Positions 26,999 to 34,421 of a DNA stretch of 64,000 bases are shown in pieces. The stretch lies in the NCBI RefSeq assembly GCF_023502425.1, contig NZ_JAMFMA010000001.1, positions 930,001-994,000 on the forward strand, read 5' to 3'. The notes beneath the pieces were generated by a model. The model did not search any database. It was not told the DNA's origin and was given only the letters and a program-made list of their open reading frames with translations. The first letter of the stretch is position 1; each line of letters begins with the position of its first letter. Source of the stretch: Flagellimonas spongiicola. Lineage in GTDB: Bacteria; Bacteroidota; Bacteroidia; Flavobacteriales; Flavobacteriaceae. A program made the position numbers and the translations under genes.

Positions 26999-27787
26999 TT
27001 AGTTCATTCCATTAAGTGTTTGAATTGCCCACTTGTCATTGACTTTCAGTAAGTTGCGAATGGCGTGCTTAATAATCCATTTACGGTTTTTGCCAGGGTT
27101 ATCCATCCATGATTCTATCCAGGATTTGGCAATATCAGGATTGTCTTTTAAAACATCATTAATACAATTCGCCACCGACTTCTGGACATATTTACTTGGG
27201 TCGTCCTTTAGATTGTCCAATATTGGGTATAAAGGTTCTGGATCATTAATAAAATTATCCAGTTTAGATGCCCAAGGTAGTCTAGGTCTAATACCTTCGC
27301 TGCATAATCTTCTCACATGTTTATTGCTGTCATTTGTCCAATGTCGCAGTACATCCAAGGTTTTATTTGGGTAAGATTCTAGAAAAGGTCTTATGGCATA
27401 TTCACTTGTATTCCTTTCGGTAATTTCCTTAAGTGCCGATAGTGATTCGTTATAATGTCCAAGACCATATTTTTCAACATATTTGGCTATTGGCATTACC
27501 CAGTAATATTCCTTGAACATTCCTGTTTCCTTGGTATTGATAGGACCCAAAATAGGTAATAACTGTTCTAGCGCTTTTGGATAGTCTGCTTCTAGGTGCT
27601 GGTATAAGGTATCAGCAAACCATTCCACGCGATCTTTTAATTCCAAATAATAAAGTTTATCTGCAATTTCGTGTACAAATGCGGTTTTGTTCAATGCAAC
27701 ACCGGTGTCAATCAATTTATCTGCCAAGAGCTCGGCCAAATCGGCATCGAACCAAAGCTTTAACTGTTTATAGGCCATGGTCTCCAA
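26999..27787 (-). CDS. DNA alkylation repair protein, AlkC/AlkD-like HEAT-repeat glycosylase
   Basis: The product is 262 aa and all-helical, built from HEAT-like repeats. The AlkC-type signature NKHVRRLCSEGIRPRLPWASKL (about residues 158-179) is clear, followed by IKHAIRNLLK near the end. Family members excise 3-methyladenine and related N-alkylated bases without base flipping. It is 12 bp downstream of the TIGR03915 repair gene and probably shares its promoter, so it would fall under the divergent S24 regulator. The second Met (residue 4) is an equally plausible start. Confidence 0.85.
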   Translation of the reverse strand: METMAYKQLKLWFDADLAELLADKLIDTGVALNKTAFVHEIADKLYYLELKDRVEWFADTLYQHLEADYPKALEQLLPILGPINTKETGMFKEYYWVMPIAKYVEKYGLGHYNESLSALKEITERNTSEYAIRPFLESYPNKTLDVLRHWTNDSNKHVRRLCSEGIRPRLPWASKLDNFINDPEPLYPILDNLKDDPSKYVQKSVANCINDVLKDNPDIAKSWIESWMDNPGKNRKWIIKHAIRNLLKVNDKWAIQTLNGMN

Positions 27788-27799
27788 ATGTAAACAAGA

Positions 27800-28402
27800 T
27801 TAAACAGCAGCAAGCACTTGGGTAGTATTGGAAATTAATTCGAGTCCAGAAGTGCTATATCGTATTCCGTATCTTCTTCTATCGTCAAAAACCTGCCATT
27901 CCCTTCCTTTATTGGACATCCTGAGGTGTTTGGATAGCAAAGGCAATACATTGAACCTTGGGCTGACATGGGCGGTTTCACCTCTTTCTTTCGTGAGTTG
28001 AAATTGTGTAAAAGCTTCCATTCTTCTTTTTTCTTTTTCAACTTTAGCAGTGAGCAAATCCAAGTTTTCTGTTGCAGTTTTCAGCTCAAACCCATCCAAA
28101 TGTTTACCCATTAAATACGAAATGTATCGGAATAAAACCATCTCTACCTGGTTCTGCTCACTTAGAAACGCATAATAGATTCTTTTAATGGCTTTATGAT
28201 TCCTTTTATTTATACCGAACCAAACTTTTTTGGCTAATGCGATATCCGTTTTTAAATAAACAGTATTGCTAAATAGTTCTGTGGAGGCTTTGGTGTTCTT
28301 TTGGATATTACTGATGGACCAGTTGTTATCGAATGTTTGATAGATCAGTGTTAAGAACCCATTGAAGGTACCGTCGTAAATGATTGATTTGCTTGTTCCC
28401 AT
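27800..28402 (-). CDS. TIGR03915/DUF4130 family putative DNA repair protein
   Basis: The product is 200 aa. It matches the DUF4130 pattern: an N-terminal YDGTFNGFLTLIYQTF block, a helical middle with Tyr/Arg-rich segments, and the C-terminal PRFNVLPLLSKHL and DDRRRYGIRY motifs. The family normally works with a radical-SAM partner (TIGR03916) that I do not find in this window. Here it is paired with an AlkC-like glycosylase downstream and transcribed divergently from an S24-type regulator. Three palindromic operators lie just upstream. A function in repair of modified DNA is inferred from the family. Confidence 0.78.
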   Translation of the reverse strand: MGTSKSIIYDGTFNGFLTLIYQTFDNNWSISNIQKNTKASTELFSNTVYLKTDIALAKKVWFGINKRNHKAIKRIYYAFLSEQNQVEMVLFRYISYLMGKHLDGFELKTATENLDLLTAKVEKEKRRMEAFTQFQLTKERGETAHVSPRFNVLPLLSKHLRMSNKGREWQVFDDRRRYGIRYSTSGLELISNTTQVLAAV

Positions 28403-28430
28403 GACTCTGTTTTGTAATTAATCCAAAAAT

Positions 28431-28486
28431 ATGGAAATAATCCTAAATATGGAATTATTCCAAGAAATATTTTGGAAATATTCCAA
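28431..28486. promoter_or_regulatory. Cluster of three palindromic operators, consensus TTGGAA-N3-TTCCAA
   Basis: Three 15 bp elements are visible: 28431-28445 (ATGGAAATAATCCTA, weak), 28449-28463 (ATGGAATTATTCCAA, one arm mismatch) and 28472-28486 (TTGGAAATATTCCAA, perfect arms). Their centres are 18 and 23 bp apart. The best copy overlaps the -33 TTG of the regulator promoter, so binding should block its own transcription. The likeliest binder is the S24/HTH protein encoded at 28505. Confidence 0.65.
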
Positions 28487-28500
28487 AAATGATAACTTTG
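28472..28500 (+). promoter_or_regulatory. Predicted promoter of the S24-type regulator
   Basis: TTG at 28472-28474 is followed after 18 bases by TAACTTTG at 28493-28500. The -7 box ends only four bases before the ATG at 28505, so the transcript may be leaderless. The -33 element lies inside the best operator copy. Confidence 0.5.
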
Positions 28501-28504
28501 GAGT

Positions 28505-29269
28505 ATGGAACACGAGTTGACACTAAAACGTTTTACAGAAATCAGAAGGGATTTAGGCCACACCCAGGCGGAATTTGCCAAAATGTTGGGCATATCCAAC
28601 ACAACAGCGGATATAGAACGGGGTAGAACCAAACTTTCAGGGAAGGTTGTTGCGGAGTTGTTGCGACAGTTCAATATAAATCCGCTATGGCTTTTTGGTG
28701 AAAGTGAAGAAAAACATTTGGAAACATCTCGGACCAGCGTTATACCCAAAGTAGTTACCGTTGATAGTGCAGATCAAGAAAATATGGTCTTGGTAAATGC
28801 CAAAGCTGCAGCTGGTTATCCACAGAACATAGCCGATACCAGTTGGTATAGACAACTTCCTGCCTTTGATTTACCCATTCCAGAATTTAGAAATGCCACT
28901 TACCGTGGTTTTCAGGTTGAAGGTGATAGTATGTTGCCAAATTTAAGACCCAACGATTGGGTTTTGGCTAGGGCAATTGAGCATATAGACTATGTTAGTG
29001 CGAATAAAATGTACGTGGTTGTCTTACAAGATGCAGTATTGGTCAAGAAAATTGAAAAGCGTCCCAATTCAAACAATATTACATTGGTTTCCATAAATGA
29101 AACCTATCCACCATATGAAATCAAACCATTCCAAATCCAGGAAATCTGGGAGGTAAGTAGTAAGTTGACCTTTAACTTGGATGCAACCACCGAAACTGGG
29201 TTATTGCGCCAACTTCAACAATCCATGGAAGAATTGAAGCAGCAAGTAGGTCAATCCAAACCCAACTAA
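28505..29269 (+). CDS. LexA/CI-like transcriptional regulator (HTH plus S24 peptidase domain)
   Basis: The product is 254 aa. An XRE-type helix-turn-helix covers about residues 5-65 (GHTQAEFAKMLGISNTTADIERG). The C-terminal S24 domain (about 95-225) has the potential autocleavage site AAAG (101-104), the Ser in VEGDSM (Ser142) and the Lys in LVKKIEK (Lys181). It could therefore self-cleave on RecA activation like LexA, UmuD or CI. The tail (about 230-254) is a Gln/Leu-rich helix suited to dimerisation. Operators overlap its own promoter and face the repair genes on the other side. The stop overlaps the convergent DUF1338 gene by 4 bp. Confidence 0.88.
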   Translation: MEHELTLKRFTEIRRDLGHTQAEFAKMLGISNTTADIERGRTKLSGKVVAELLRQFNINPLWLFGESEEKHLETSRTSVIPKVVTVDSADQENMVLVNAKAAAGYPQNIADTSWYRQLPAFDLPIPEFRNATYRGFQVEGDSMLPNLRPNDWVLARAIEHIDYVSANKMYVVVLQDAVLVKKIEKRPNSNNITLVSINETYPPYEIKPFQIQEIWEVSSKLTFNLDATTETGLLRQLQQSMEELKQQVGQSKPN

Positions 29270-30174
29270 TTCTTTTGGGTCTGTTCGGTATAGGTGCTTT
29301 CAAAGATTTTGTCGGCGTTCGCGGCCTCAAATCCATCTCGTCGTTGTTCTCTGGACACCTTTTCCAGAGGACGATTTTGATATTCAGGCAGGGGTAAGCG
29401 TTCAGCGAATTCCACATAGCTTCCTGCTATTTCAACCGTTTCTCCACCCGCGAATTCTGCTGGCACCATTTGTGCAACCGAACTACTTTGCTTTAGCAAT
29501 CCATCCTTACTTGTCTTTATTTTGCCTCCTGCAGTGTTTAATAGGACCCCGATGGATTCTAAAAATCCATTAAAGTTTTTCAGTTCAGAATAGGGTTGGG
29601 GGAGTTCATGAACACTAATGGTGTAATGATTTAAATAATATCGATTATAGATTACCCAAGCAGCGTATTCACTTTCTTCAAGTAACGTTTGGTAATCCTG
29701 CAATGTAGGTAGGGACCAAAGCGGTTTGTGGAAAAATTCACCAACAACTTCGAGGTTATCCAAATCCAAGTGATCCACAGGATCAGCGGTAACTTGATCG
29801 GTGTATTTTTGAATAATTCCCTGCGCTTTTTCCGAAAGGTCTTGAACCCGCAATTCACTAATGAAAATTCGAGGTAACCTGTCAATTGGAGGGGCATACC
29901 AATAAGCATTCAATTTCTTTTCTGGGAATTGGTAATAGGCCATCTTCTTATAACCATGATGCAGAAATATTTTCTCAAATGAAGCTATGCCAAGATGCCT
30001 AACGCCTATGGTGCGGAAGGCAATATGATCATTTACGATTTCATTTTCATCTGCAATCAATCCTTTGGAGATCATGGAACTGACAATTTTGTCAACATCC
30101 GCAACCCTTTCTTTGTACGGATTGAAGAGTGATTCCATAATGATGTCCAATGCGTTGTCTATAGTACTGACCAT
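29266..30174 (-). CDS. DUF1338 family protein (2-oxoadipate dioxygenase/decarboxylase, HglS-like)
   Basis: The product is 302 aa. The metal-binding residues expected of HglS-like Fe(II) enzymes are visible: His50 in NDHIAFRT, His183 in LNHYTISVHE, and Glu255 in YVEFAERLP. In characterised relatives the enzyme converts 2-oxoadipate to D-2-hydroxyglutarate during lysine breakdown. It is divergent from a LysR regulator, and a perfect dyad (30220-30240) lies in the shared upstream region next to a TAATTTTG -7 element (30210-30203). Whether lysine catabolism is complete in this organism cannot be seen here. Confidence 0.82.
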   Translation of the reverse strand: MVSTIDNALDIIMESLFNPYKERVADVDKIVSSMISKGLIADENEIVNDHIAFRTIGVRHLGIASFEKIFLHHGYKKMAYYQFPEKKLNAYWYAPPIDRLPRIFISELRVQDLSEKAQGIIQKYTDQVTADPVDHLDLDNLEVVGEFFHKPLWSLPTLQDYQTLLEESEYAAWVIYNRYYLNHYTISVHELPQPYSELKNFNGFLESIGVLLNTAGGKIKTSKDGLLKQSSSVAQMVPAEFAGGETVEIAGSYVEFAERLPLPEYQNRPLEKVSREQRRDGFEAANADKIFESTYTEQTQKN

Positions 30175-30202
30175 AACTTTATTGAATATTAATTTCAGAA
30201 TT

Positions 30203-30210
30203 CAAAATTA
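30203..30210 (-). promoter_or_regulatory. Candidate -7 element for the DUF1338 gene
   Basis: On the minus strand 30210-30203 reads TAATTTTG. The -33 position falls inside the dyad at 30220-30240 and has no TTG, which fits a promoter that needs an activator, though this is inference. Confidence 0.35.
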
Positions 30211-30219
30211 ACTGTAATT

Positions 30220-30240
30220 TTAATCGTTTATAATGATTAA
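30220..30240. promoter_or_regulatory. Probable LysR-type regulator binding dyad
   Basis: TTAATC (30220-30225) and GATTAA (30235-30240) form a perfect inverted repeat around nine bases. It is centred between the divergent DUF1338 and LysR genes and has the interrupted-dyad form typical of LysR sites. Confidence 0.5.
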
Positions 30241-30259
30241 TTAGGTTATAATAATAAGA

Positions 30260-31147
30260 ATGACTAATCAAATTGAAATACGACACCTTGAGTACTTCCT
30301 GGCATTGGCTGATACCTTGCATTATGGAAAAGCCGCGGATAAATTGTTGATTTCACAATCAGCTCTAAGTCAGCAAATTCAACGTCTAGAAGAACTAACT
30401 GGACAACAATTGTTCGATAGGACCAATAGAAAGGTAGTGTTAAATAGGGCTGGTGAGCTCTTTGCGGATGTGGCATTCAGTGTAACCCAACAACTCCATG
30501 AAGCCATGGAATCCTGGTCTTTGGCATTGGAGGAAATCGATGGAATAATACGGATTGGGTTTGTCGGTTCTGCAATGCAACAATTTTTACCTCCACTAAT
30601 CCAAGATTTTAGTTCTAATCATCCCAATTTGCGCTTTTCCTTGGATGAACTTAGCAACGAACAACAGCTACAGGCTTTAGAACACAAAAACTTGGATATT
30701 GGATTTATTCGTTCAAATGTGGTTCCTAAGTCATTGGAATGTAGGCCGGTTTACGAAGAAAATTTGTGCATTGTTCTACCACAAAATCATTGGATGTCTG
30801 CTTCCAACTTTGAGGATTTAAGTCAACTTGCCAATGAAAAGTACATTCTCTTTCCAAATCAACAAAGTCAGATGTACTATCAACAAATCATCAAACTTTG
30901 CAAGTATTACGGATTTGTTCCCAGTATTTCACATCGTTCCATACATGGCCCCACAATTTTTAAATTGGTGGAAAGCGGCCTAGGCATAGCCATAGTTCCA
31001 AAATCACTACTTGACCATAAAAACTATGCGATAAAGGTTATTGAACTGGCAGACGTGCCCTTTAAAACCTCATTATTTGCGGTCTGGGATCCTGAAAACG
31101 GAAAAAAAGGACTACGGCACTTTTTGAATTTACTCTTTAAAAACTAG
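30260..31147 (+). CDS. LysR family transcriptional regulator
   Basis: The product is 295 aa. The winged HTH occupies about residues 6-65 (EIRHLEYFLALADTLHYGKAAD, then SQSALSQQIQRLEELTGQQLFDR), and a periplasmic-binding-protein-like effector domain covers about 90-290 (IRIGFVGSA, LESGLGIAIVPKSLL). Its placement divergent from the DUF1338 gene suggests control of that gene by a lysine-pathway intermediate; this is inferred from context only. The last 11 bases overlap the convergent ATP-grasp gene. Confidence 0.92.
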   Translation: MTNQIEIRHLEYFLALADTLHYGKAADKLLISQSALSQQIQRLEELTGQQLFDRTNRKVVLNRAGELFADVAFSVTQQLHEAMESWSLALEEIDGIIRIGFVGSAMQQFLPPLIQDFSSNHPNLRFSLDELSNEQQLQALEHKNLDIGFIRSNVVPKSLECRPVYEENLCIVLPQNHWMSASNFEDLSQLANEKYILFPNQQSQMYYQQIIKLCKYYGFVPSISHRSIHGPTIFKLVESGLGIAIVPKSLLDHKNYAIKVIELADVPFKTSLFAVWDPENGKKGLRHFLNLLFKN

Positions 31148-32072
31148 AATTCTTGAATAGTTGCTCCTTAATGTGTTTTGCCAAAACTTTAGCTGCATTT
31201 GGCTGTAATCGAAACCAAAGTTCTGGTTCAAATATTTCAAGTTCTGCAAGTGCAATTTTATTTTCATTGTCTTTAAAAATATCCACTCTTGCATACATAG
31301 GAACCTGAGGAGTGGCTTTAACCGTAGCTTCAGCAAATGCGATTTCGTTGGCATTTGGTTTGTATTCATGTACACTTCCTCCGTAATCGTCTTGGACCCT
31401 AAAATCACCAGCTTTGGCAATTTTTAAAACGGCATGGGTAAATTCCCCGTTAAAAAGCATCATTGAAATCTCACCATGGTCTACAATATTTTGCTGAAAT
31501 TCTTGAAGCATTAGGGCTTCATTTGATATCAATTCAGCAAATATTACCTCGTATTGGGAGAGCTGATCTACGTCAAATTTATAGGTATGTCGAGCGCCAC
31601 CAGATATGCAAGGTTTGAGCACCAAGGTATTTGAATTGAAACCAAGCTCACGTTTAGCGTTTTCCCAAGCTTGATGTAGTGTCCATTGGCTTCCTTTAGG
31701 TATAAATAGGGTTTTAGGTATATGGATGCCAGATGCATTTAGCTCTTTGAGGTAAATTTTATCCATATTCCAATCAATCAGTGAAATTGGGTTGATGAAT
31801 TTGGTTTGCTTGGAAGCCCTTTTCAACCAGCTGGAAAACTCGTTTACACGATGAATATAATCCCATGTAGATCTTATCAGGGCGAAATGTGTGGAAGCCC
31901 AATCAAAATCTTGACTGTCCCATGATACCCTGGAAACACGTAATCCAAGTTCTGCTAACGCATCAAGAACCAGTTGATCCTCTAGAATCACATTGGCGGT
32001 TAAAACAGAATCCTTTTTAGGTGATAAGTAATCTGGTGCCGTCAGCACCACAACATCAAATTGTTTTGGCAT
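31137..32072 (-). CDS. ATP-grasp domain protein (RimK/DcsG-like)
   Basis: The product is 311 aa. The ATP-grasp fold is suggested by IRSTWDYIHRVNEF, the NTLVLKPCISGGARHTYKF lysine/glycine loop, LMLQEFQQNIVDHGEISMM, and the C-terminal metal-ligand strand LAELEIFEPELWFRLQPNAA. Relatives form C-N bonds using an acyl phosphate, for example in cycloserine biosynthesis or peptide tailing. Its ATG shares a base with the stop of ggt (TAATG), implying translational coupling, and acpH-ggt-ATP-grasp read as one operon. The substrate is unknown; a gamma-glutamyl or amino-acid ligase role is only a guess. Confidence 0.8.
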   Translation of the reverse strand: MPKQFDVVVLTAPDYLSPKKDSVLTANVILEDQLVLDALAELGLRVSRVSWDSQDFDWASTHFALIRSTWDYIHRVNEFSSWLKRASKQTKFINPISLIDWNMDKIYLKELNASGIHIPKTLFIPKGSQWTLHQAWENAKRELGFNSNTLVLKPCISGGARHTYKFDVDQLSQYEVIFAELISNEALMLQEFQQNIVDHGEISMMLFNGEFTHAVLKIAKAGDFRVQDDYGGSVHEYKPNANEIAFAEATVKATPQVPMYARVDIFKDNENKIALAELEIFEPELWFRLQPNAAKVLAKHIKEQLFKNSSF

Positions 32073-33754
32073 TAGAATCCTACAGCTTTGTCATCTCCAC
32101 GCTTGTCGGCTCCAGCTTCCAATGTGCCATCAGGGAGAATCCGAATGGCATCTACTTTACCAATGATTGGAGTGCGTTCTTCATTAATGATATATCCTTT
32201 GGATTTTAGGTCTTCCTTTAAGGTATTGGCAAATCCTTCAGGTTCAAAAATGACCATATCAGGAAGCCATTGGTGGTGAAATCTTGGTGCATTTACGGCA
32301 TCCTGCATACTTAGATTGAATTCGTGAACATTTAGAATGGTTTGGGCCACAGCGGTAATGATAGTGGATCCTCCTGGAGTTCCAACAACCAAATATAACT
32401 TTCCATCTTTTTCTACAATGGTTGGCGTCATACTACTTAGCATTCTTTTCTCTGGCGCAATACTATTGGCTTCTGCTCCAATAAGTCCAAACATATTTGG
32501 AACACCGGGTTTAGAACTGAAATCGTCCATTTCATTGTTCAGAAAAAAACCAAGTTCCTCTGAATATAGTTTAGACCCATAACCACCATTTAATGTTGTG
32601 GTAGCGGAAATTGCATTGCCTTGCGCATCAACAATAGAGTAATGTGTGGTCTCCATACTTTCTACAATTTCTATCTCACCATGGCCAACATCTGATGATA
32701 ATGTGGCTTTATCAAACGAGAAATCCGCCATTCTTCCATGTAAATATGCATCGTCTTGTAACACATCAAATGGAATATCCACAAAATCTGGATCGCCCAA
32801 AAAATAATTTCGGTCCGCATATGCTCTGCGAGCAGCTTCGGTGAAAAGTTGTACCGCTTGTGCAGAATTATGCTCAAATTGGCCAATATCATGCGGTTCA
32901 ATCATCTTGAAAATTTGATTGATGGTAACACCTCCACTGCTTGGTGGGCTCATGGAGATAATATGTAAGTCCTCATAATCGAATTCAATGGGATCCCGCC
33001 ATTTGGCTTCATATTTTGCTAAATCCTCTACCGTGACAAAACCACCTTTTTCCTGAATGAAAGTGGCAAGCTTTTCAGCAACTTCTCCTTTGTAAAAGCC
33101 ATCTTTACCCTGTTCCATTATCGTGGTCAGTGTTTTTGCCAATTCTGGGTACTTAATGGTGTCTCCTGGTTTAAAAGCTTGTGCGAATTTTGTGCTGTCG
33201 CCATTTACTTCTACAAAACGGTCGTGGTAATATTCAATGCGTTTTGCCTGTTTCTCGGTAACAACTACACCTCTTTTAGCCAAGTCAATTACGGGTTGGA
33301 GTAATTCGGCTATTGGCAATGAACCAAATTTTTCATGGACGGCAAACACTCCAGCAACAGTACCCGGTACACCAACGGCTGTAGCACCAACAGTGCTCAT
33401 ATCTGGTATTACATTTCCTAATGAATCCAAGTACATATCCTTATGAGCGGCTAATGGCGCTTTTTCCCTGTAATCCAAACCGCCAGTTTCACCATTGTTC
33501 TTTCGATAAACGATAAATCCGCCGCCGCCTAGGTTTCCGGCAAATGGATATGCAACAGCCAATGCCAATTCCGTGGCAACCATGGCATCAAAGGCATTTC
33601 CCCCTGTGGCCATAATATCGGAACCAATTTTTGACGCTTCTTCTCGTGCGGAAACTACCATTGCATTTTCTGTTACCAAACCAGTAGGTGTAGCAATTTG
33701 CTGCTTACAATTGATGAACAACAATGCAATGCAGAATACGGATAAATATCTCAT
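32072..33754 (-). CDS. ggt: Gamma-glutamyltransferase (lipoprotein)
   Basis: The product is 560 aa with lipobox LFINC (Cys16), so it should be anchored in the envelope. N-terminal Ntn-hydrolase features are GGNAFDAMVATELALAVAYP and FAGNLGGGGF; the autoprocessing site is METTHYSIVD with Thr369 as the nucleophile and N-terminus of the small subunit. SSMTPTIV and GTPGGSTIITAV follow. It hydrolyses or transfers gamma-glutamyl groups from glutathione-like peptides. The ATG overlaps the acpH stop (ATGA) and its own stop overlaps the ATP-grasp start. Confidence 0.95.
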   Translation of the reverse strand: MRYLSVFCIALLFINCKQQIATPTGLVTENAMVVSAREEASKIGSDIMATGGNAFDAMVATELALAVAYPFAGNLGGGGFIVYRKNNGETGGLDYREKAPLAAHKDMYLDSLGNVIPDMSTVGATAVGVPGTVAGVFAVHEKFGSLPIAELLQPVIDLAKRGVVVTEKQAKRIEYYHDRFVEVNGDSTKFAQAFKPGDTIKYPELAKTLTTIMEQGKDGFYKGEVAEKLATFIQEKGGFVTVEDLAKYEAKWRDPIEFDYEDLHIISMSPPSSGGVTINQIFKMIEPHDIGQFEHNSAQAVQLFTEAARRAYADRNYFLGDPDFVDIPFDVLQDDAYLHGRMADFSFDKATLSSDVGHGEIEIVESMETTHYSIVDAQGNAISATTTLNGGYGSKLYSEELGFFLNNEMDDFSSKPGVPNMFGLIGAEANSIAPEKRMLSSMTPTIVEKDGKLYLVVGTPGGSTIITAVAQTILNVHEFNLSMQDAVNAPRFHHQWLPDMVIFEPEGFANTLKEDLKSKGYIINEERTPIIGKVDAIRILPDGTLEAGADKRGDDKAVGF

Positions 33755-34335
33755 AAGGTTTTAAATTTTAGGTGGGAAAAGGTAATCAATTCTTTAAAAA
33801 AAAGCATGAACTCATCTTCAAATGCTTCGTAATGTTCTCTTAGGTCCATAATGGCAAAATTCATTCGGGATTTATTGTTGGTTCTGCGGTTCATACCATC
33901 CAAAACATTGGAAATCCCATCCAATTCCGCATAGCTCAATAACCAGTTATCAGCAATCATGTACGGAATCATACGCTGGGTGGTCAACGGAAGAATTTTG
34001 TAATTGTCTTGCAAAAGGTCGTAGAAATCTGAAATAAAGACATCCAAAGGTGTTTTTGAATAGTTGGACCAGTTCTTTGCTAGAAAATGATCGTAATAAA
34101 TATCTACAATGACCCTGCTATAATGAGAGTAATTTTTATGCAGCCGTTTGCTACTTTGTTTCGCAATGGGGTGTGCATCTGTATAGGTGTCTATTTCACG
34201 ATGTAACATGATTCCTTTTTGAATCCTCTCTGGGAAATGTTTGAATTTGTTGCCTCGAATATGATCAGCGAAGAAATTCCCCAAAGTAATTTCAGGGTCG
34301 TCAAATGAAAGATAAATATGGGCTAGAAAGTTCAA
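33751..34335 (-). CDS. acpH: Acyl carrier protein phosphodiesterase
   Basis: The product is 194 aa (E. coli AcpH is 193 aa) when started at the TTG at 34335, which makes LNFLAHIYLS the N-terminus as in the family; the frame itself is open further upstream. Signatures are HIYLSFDDPEITLGNFFADHIRG, MLHREIDTYTDAHP, VIVDIYYDHFLAKNW and PYMIADNWLLSYA, with several Asp/His metal ligands. It removes the phosphopantetheine arm from holo-ACP. It heads the operon with ggt and the ATP-grasp gene, and diverges from glmM over 86 bp. Confidence 0.85.
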   Translation of the reverse strand: MNFLAHIYLSFDDPEITLGNFFADHIRGNKFKHFPERIQKGIMLHREIDTYTDAHPIAKQSSKRLHKNYSHYSRVIVDIYYDHFLAKNWSNYSKTPLDVFISDFYDLLQDNYKILPLTTQRMIPYMIADNWLLSYAELDGISNVLDGMNRRTNNKSRMNFAIMDLREHYEAFEDEFMLFFKELITFSHLKFKTL

Positions 34336-34394
34336 ATGTGGTGATTTGAAGACGAAATTTACAAATTCGAAACATGTAATGTGGTATTGCCTTT

Positions 34395-34402
34395 TATATT
34401 TG
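34395..34402 (+). promoter_or_regulatory. Candidate -7 element for glmM
   Basis: TATATTTG at 34395-34402 matches TAnnTTTG and would give a leader of about 16 nt before the ATG at 34422. No TTG is found near 20 bases upstream. Confidence 0.4.
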
Positions 34403-34421
34403 CACAAAATTTTTAGCAATT

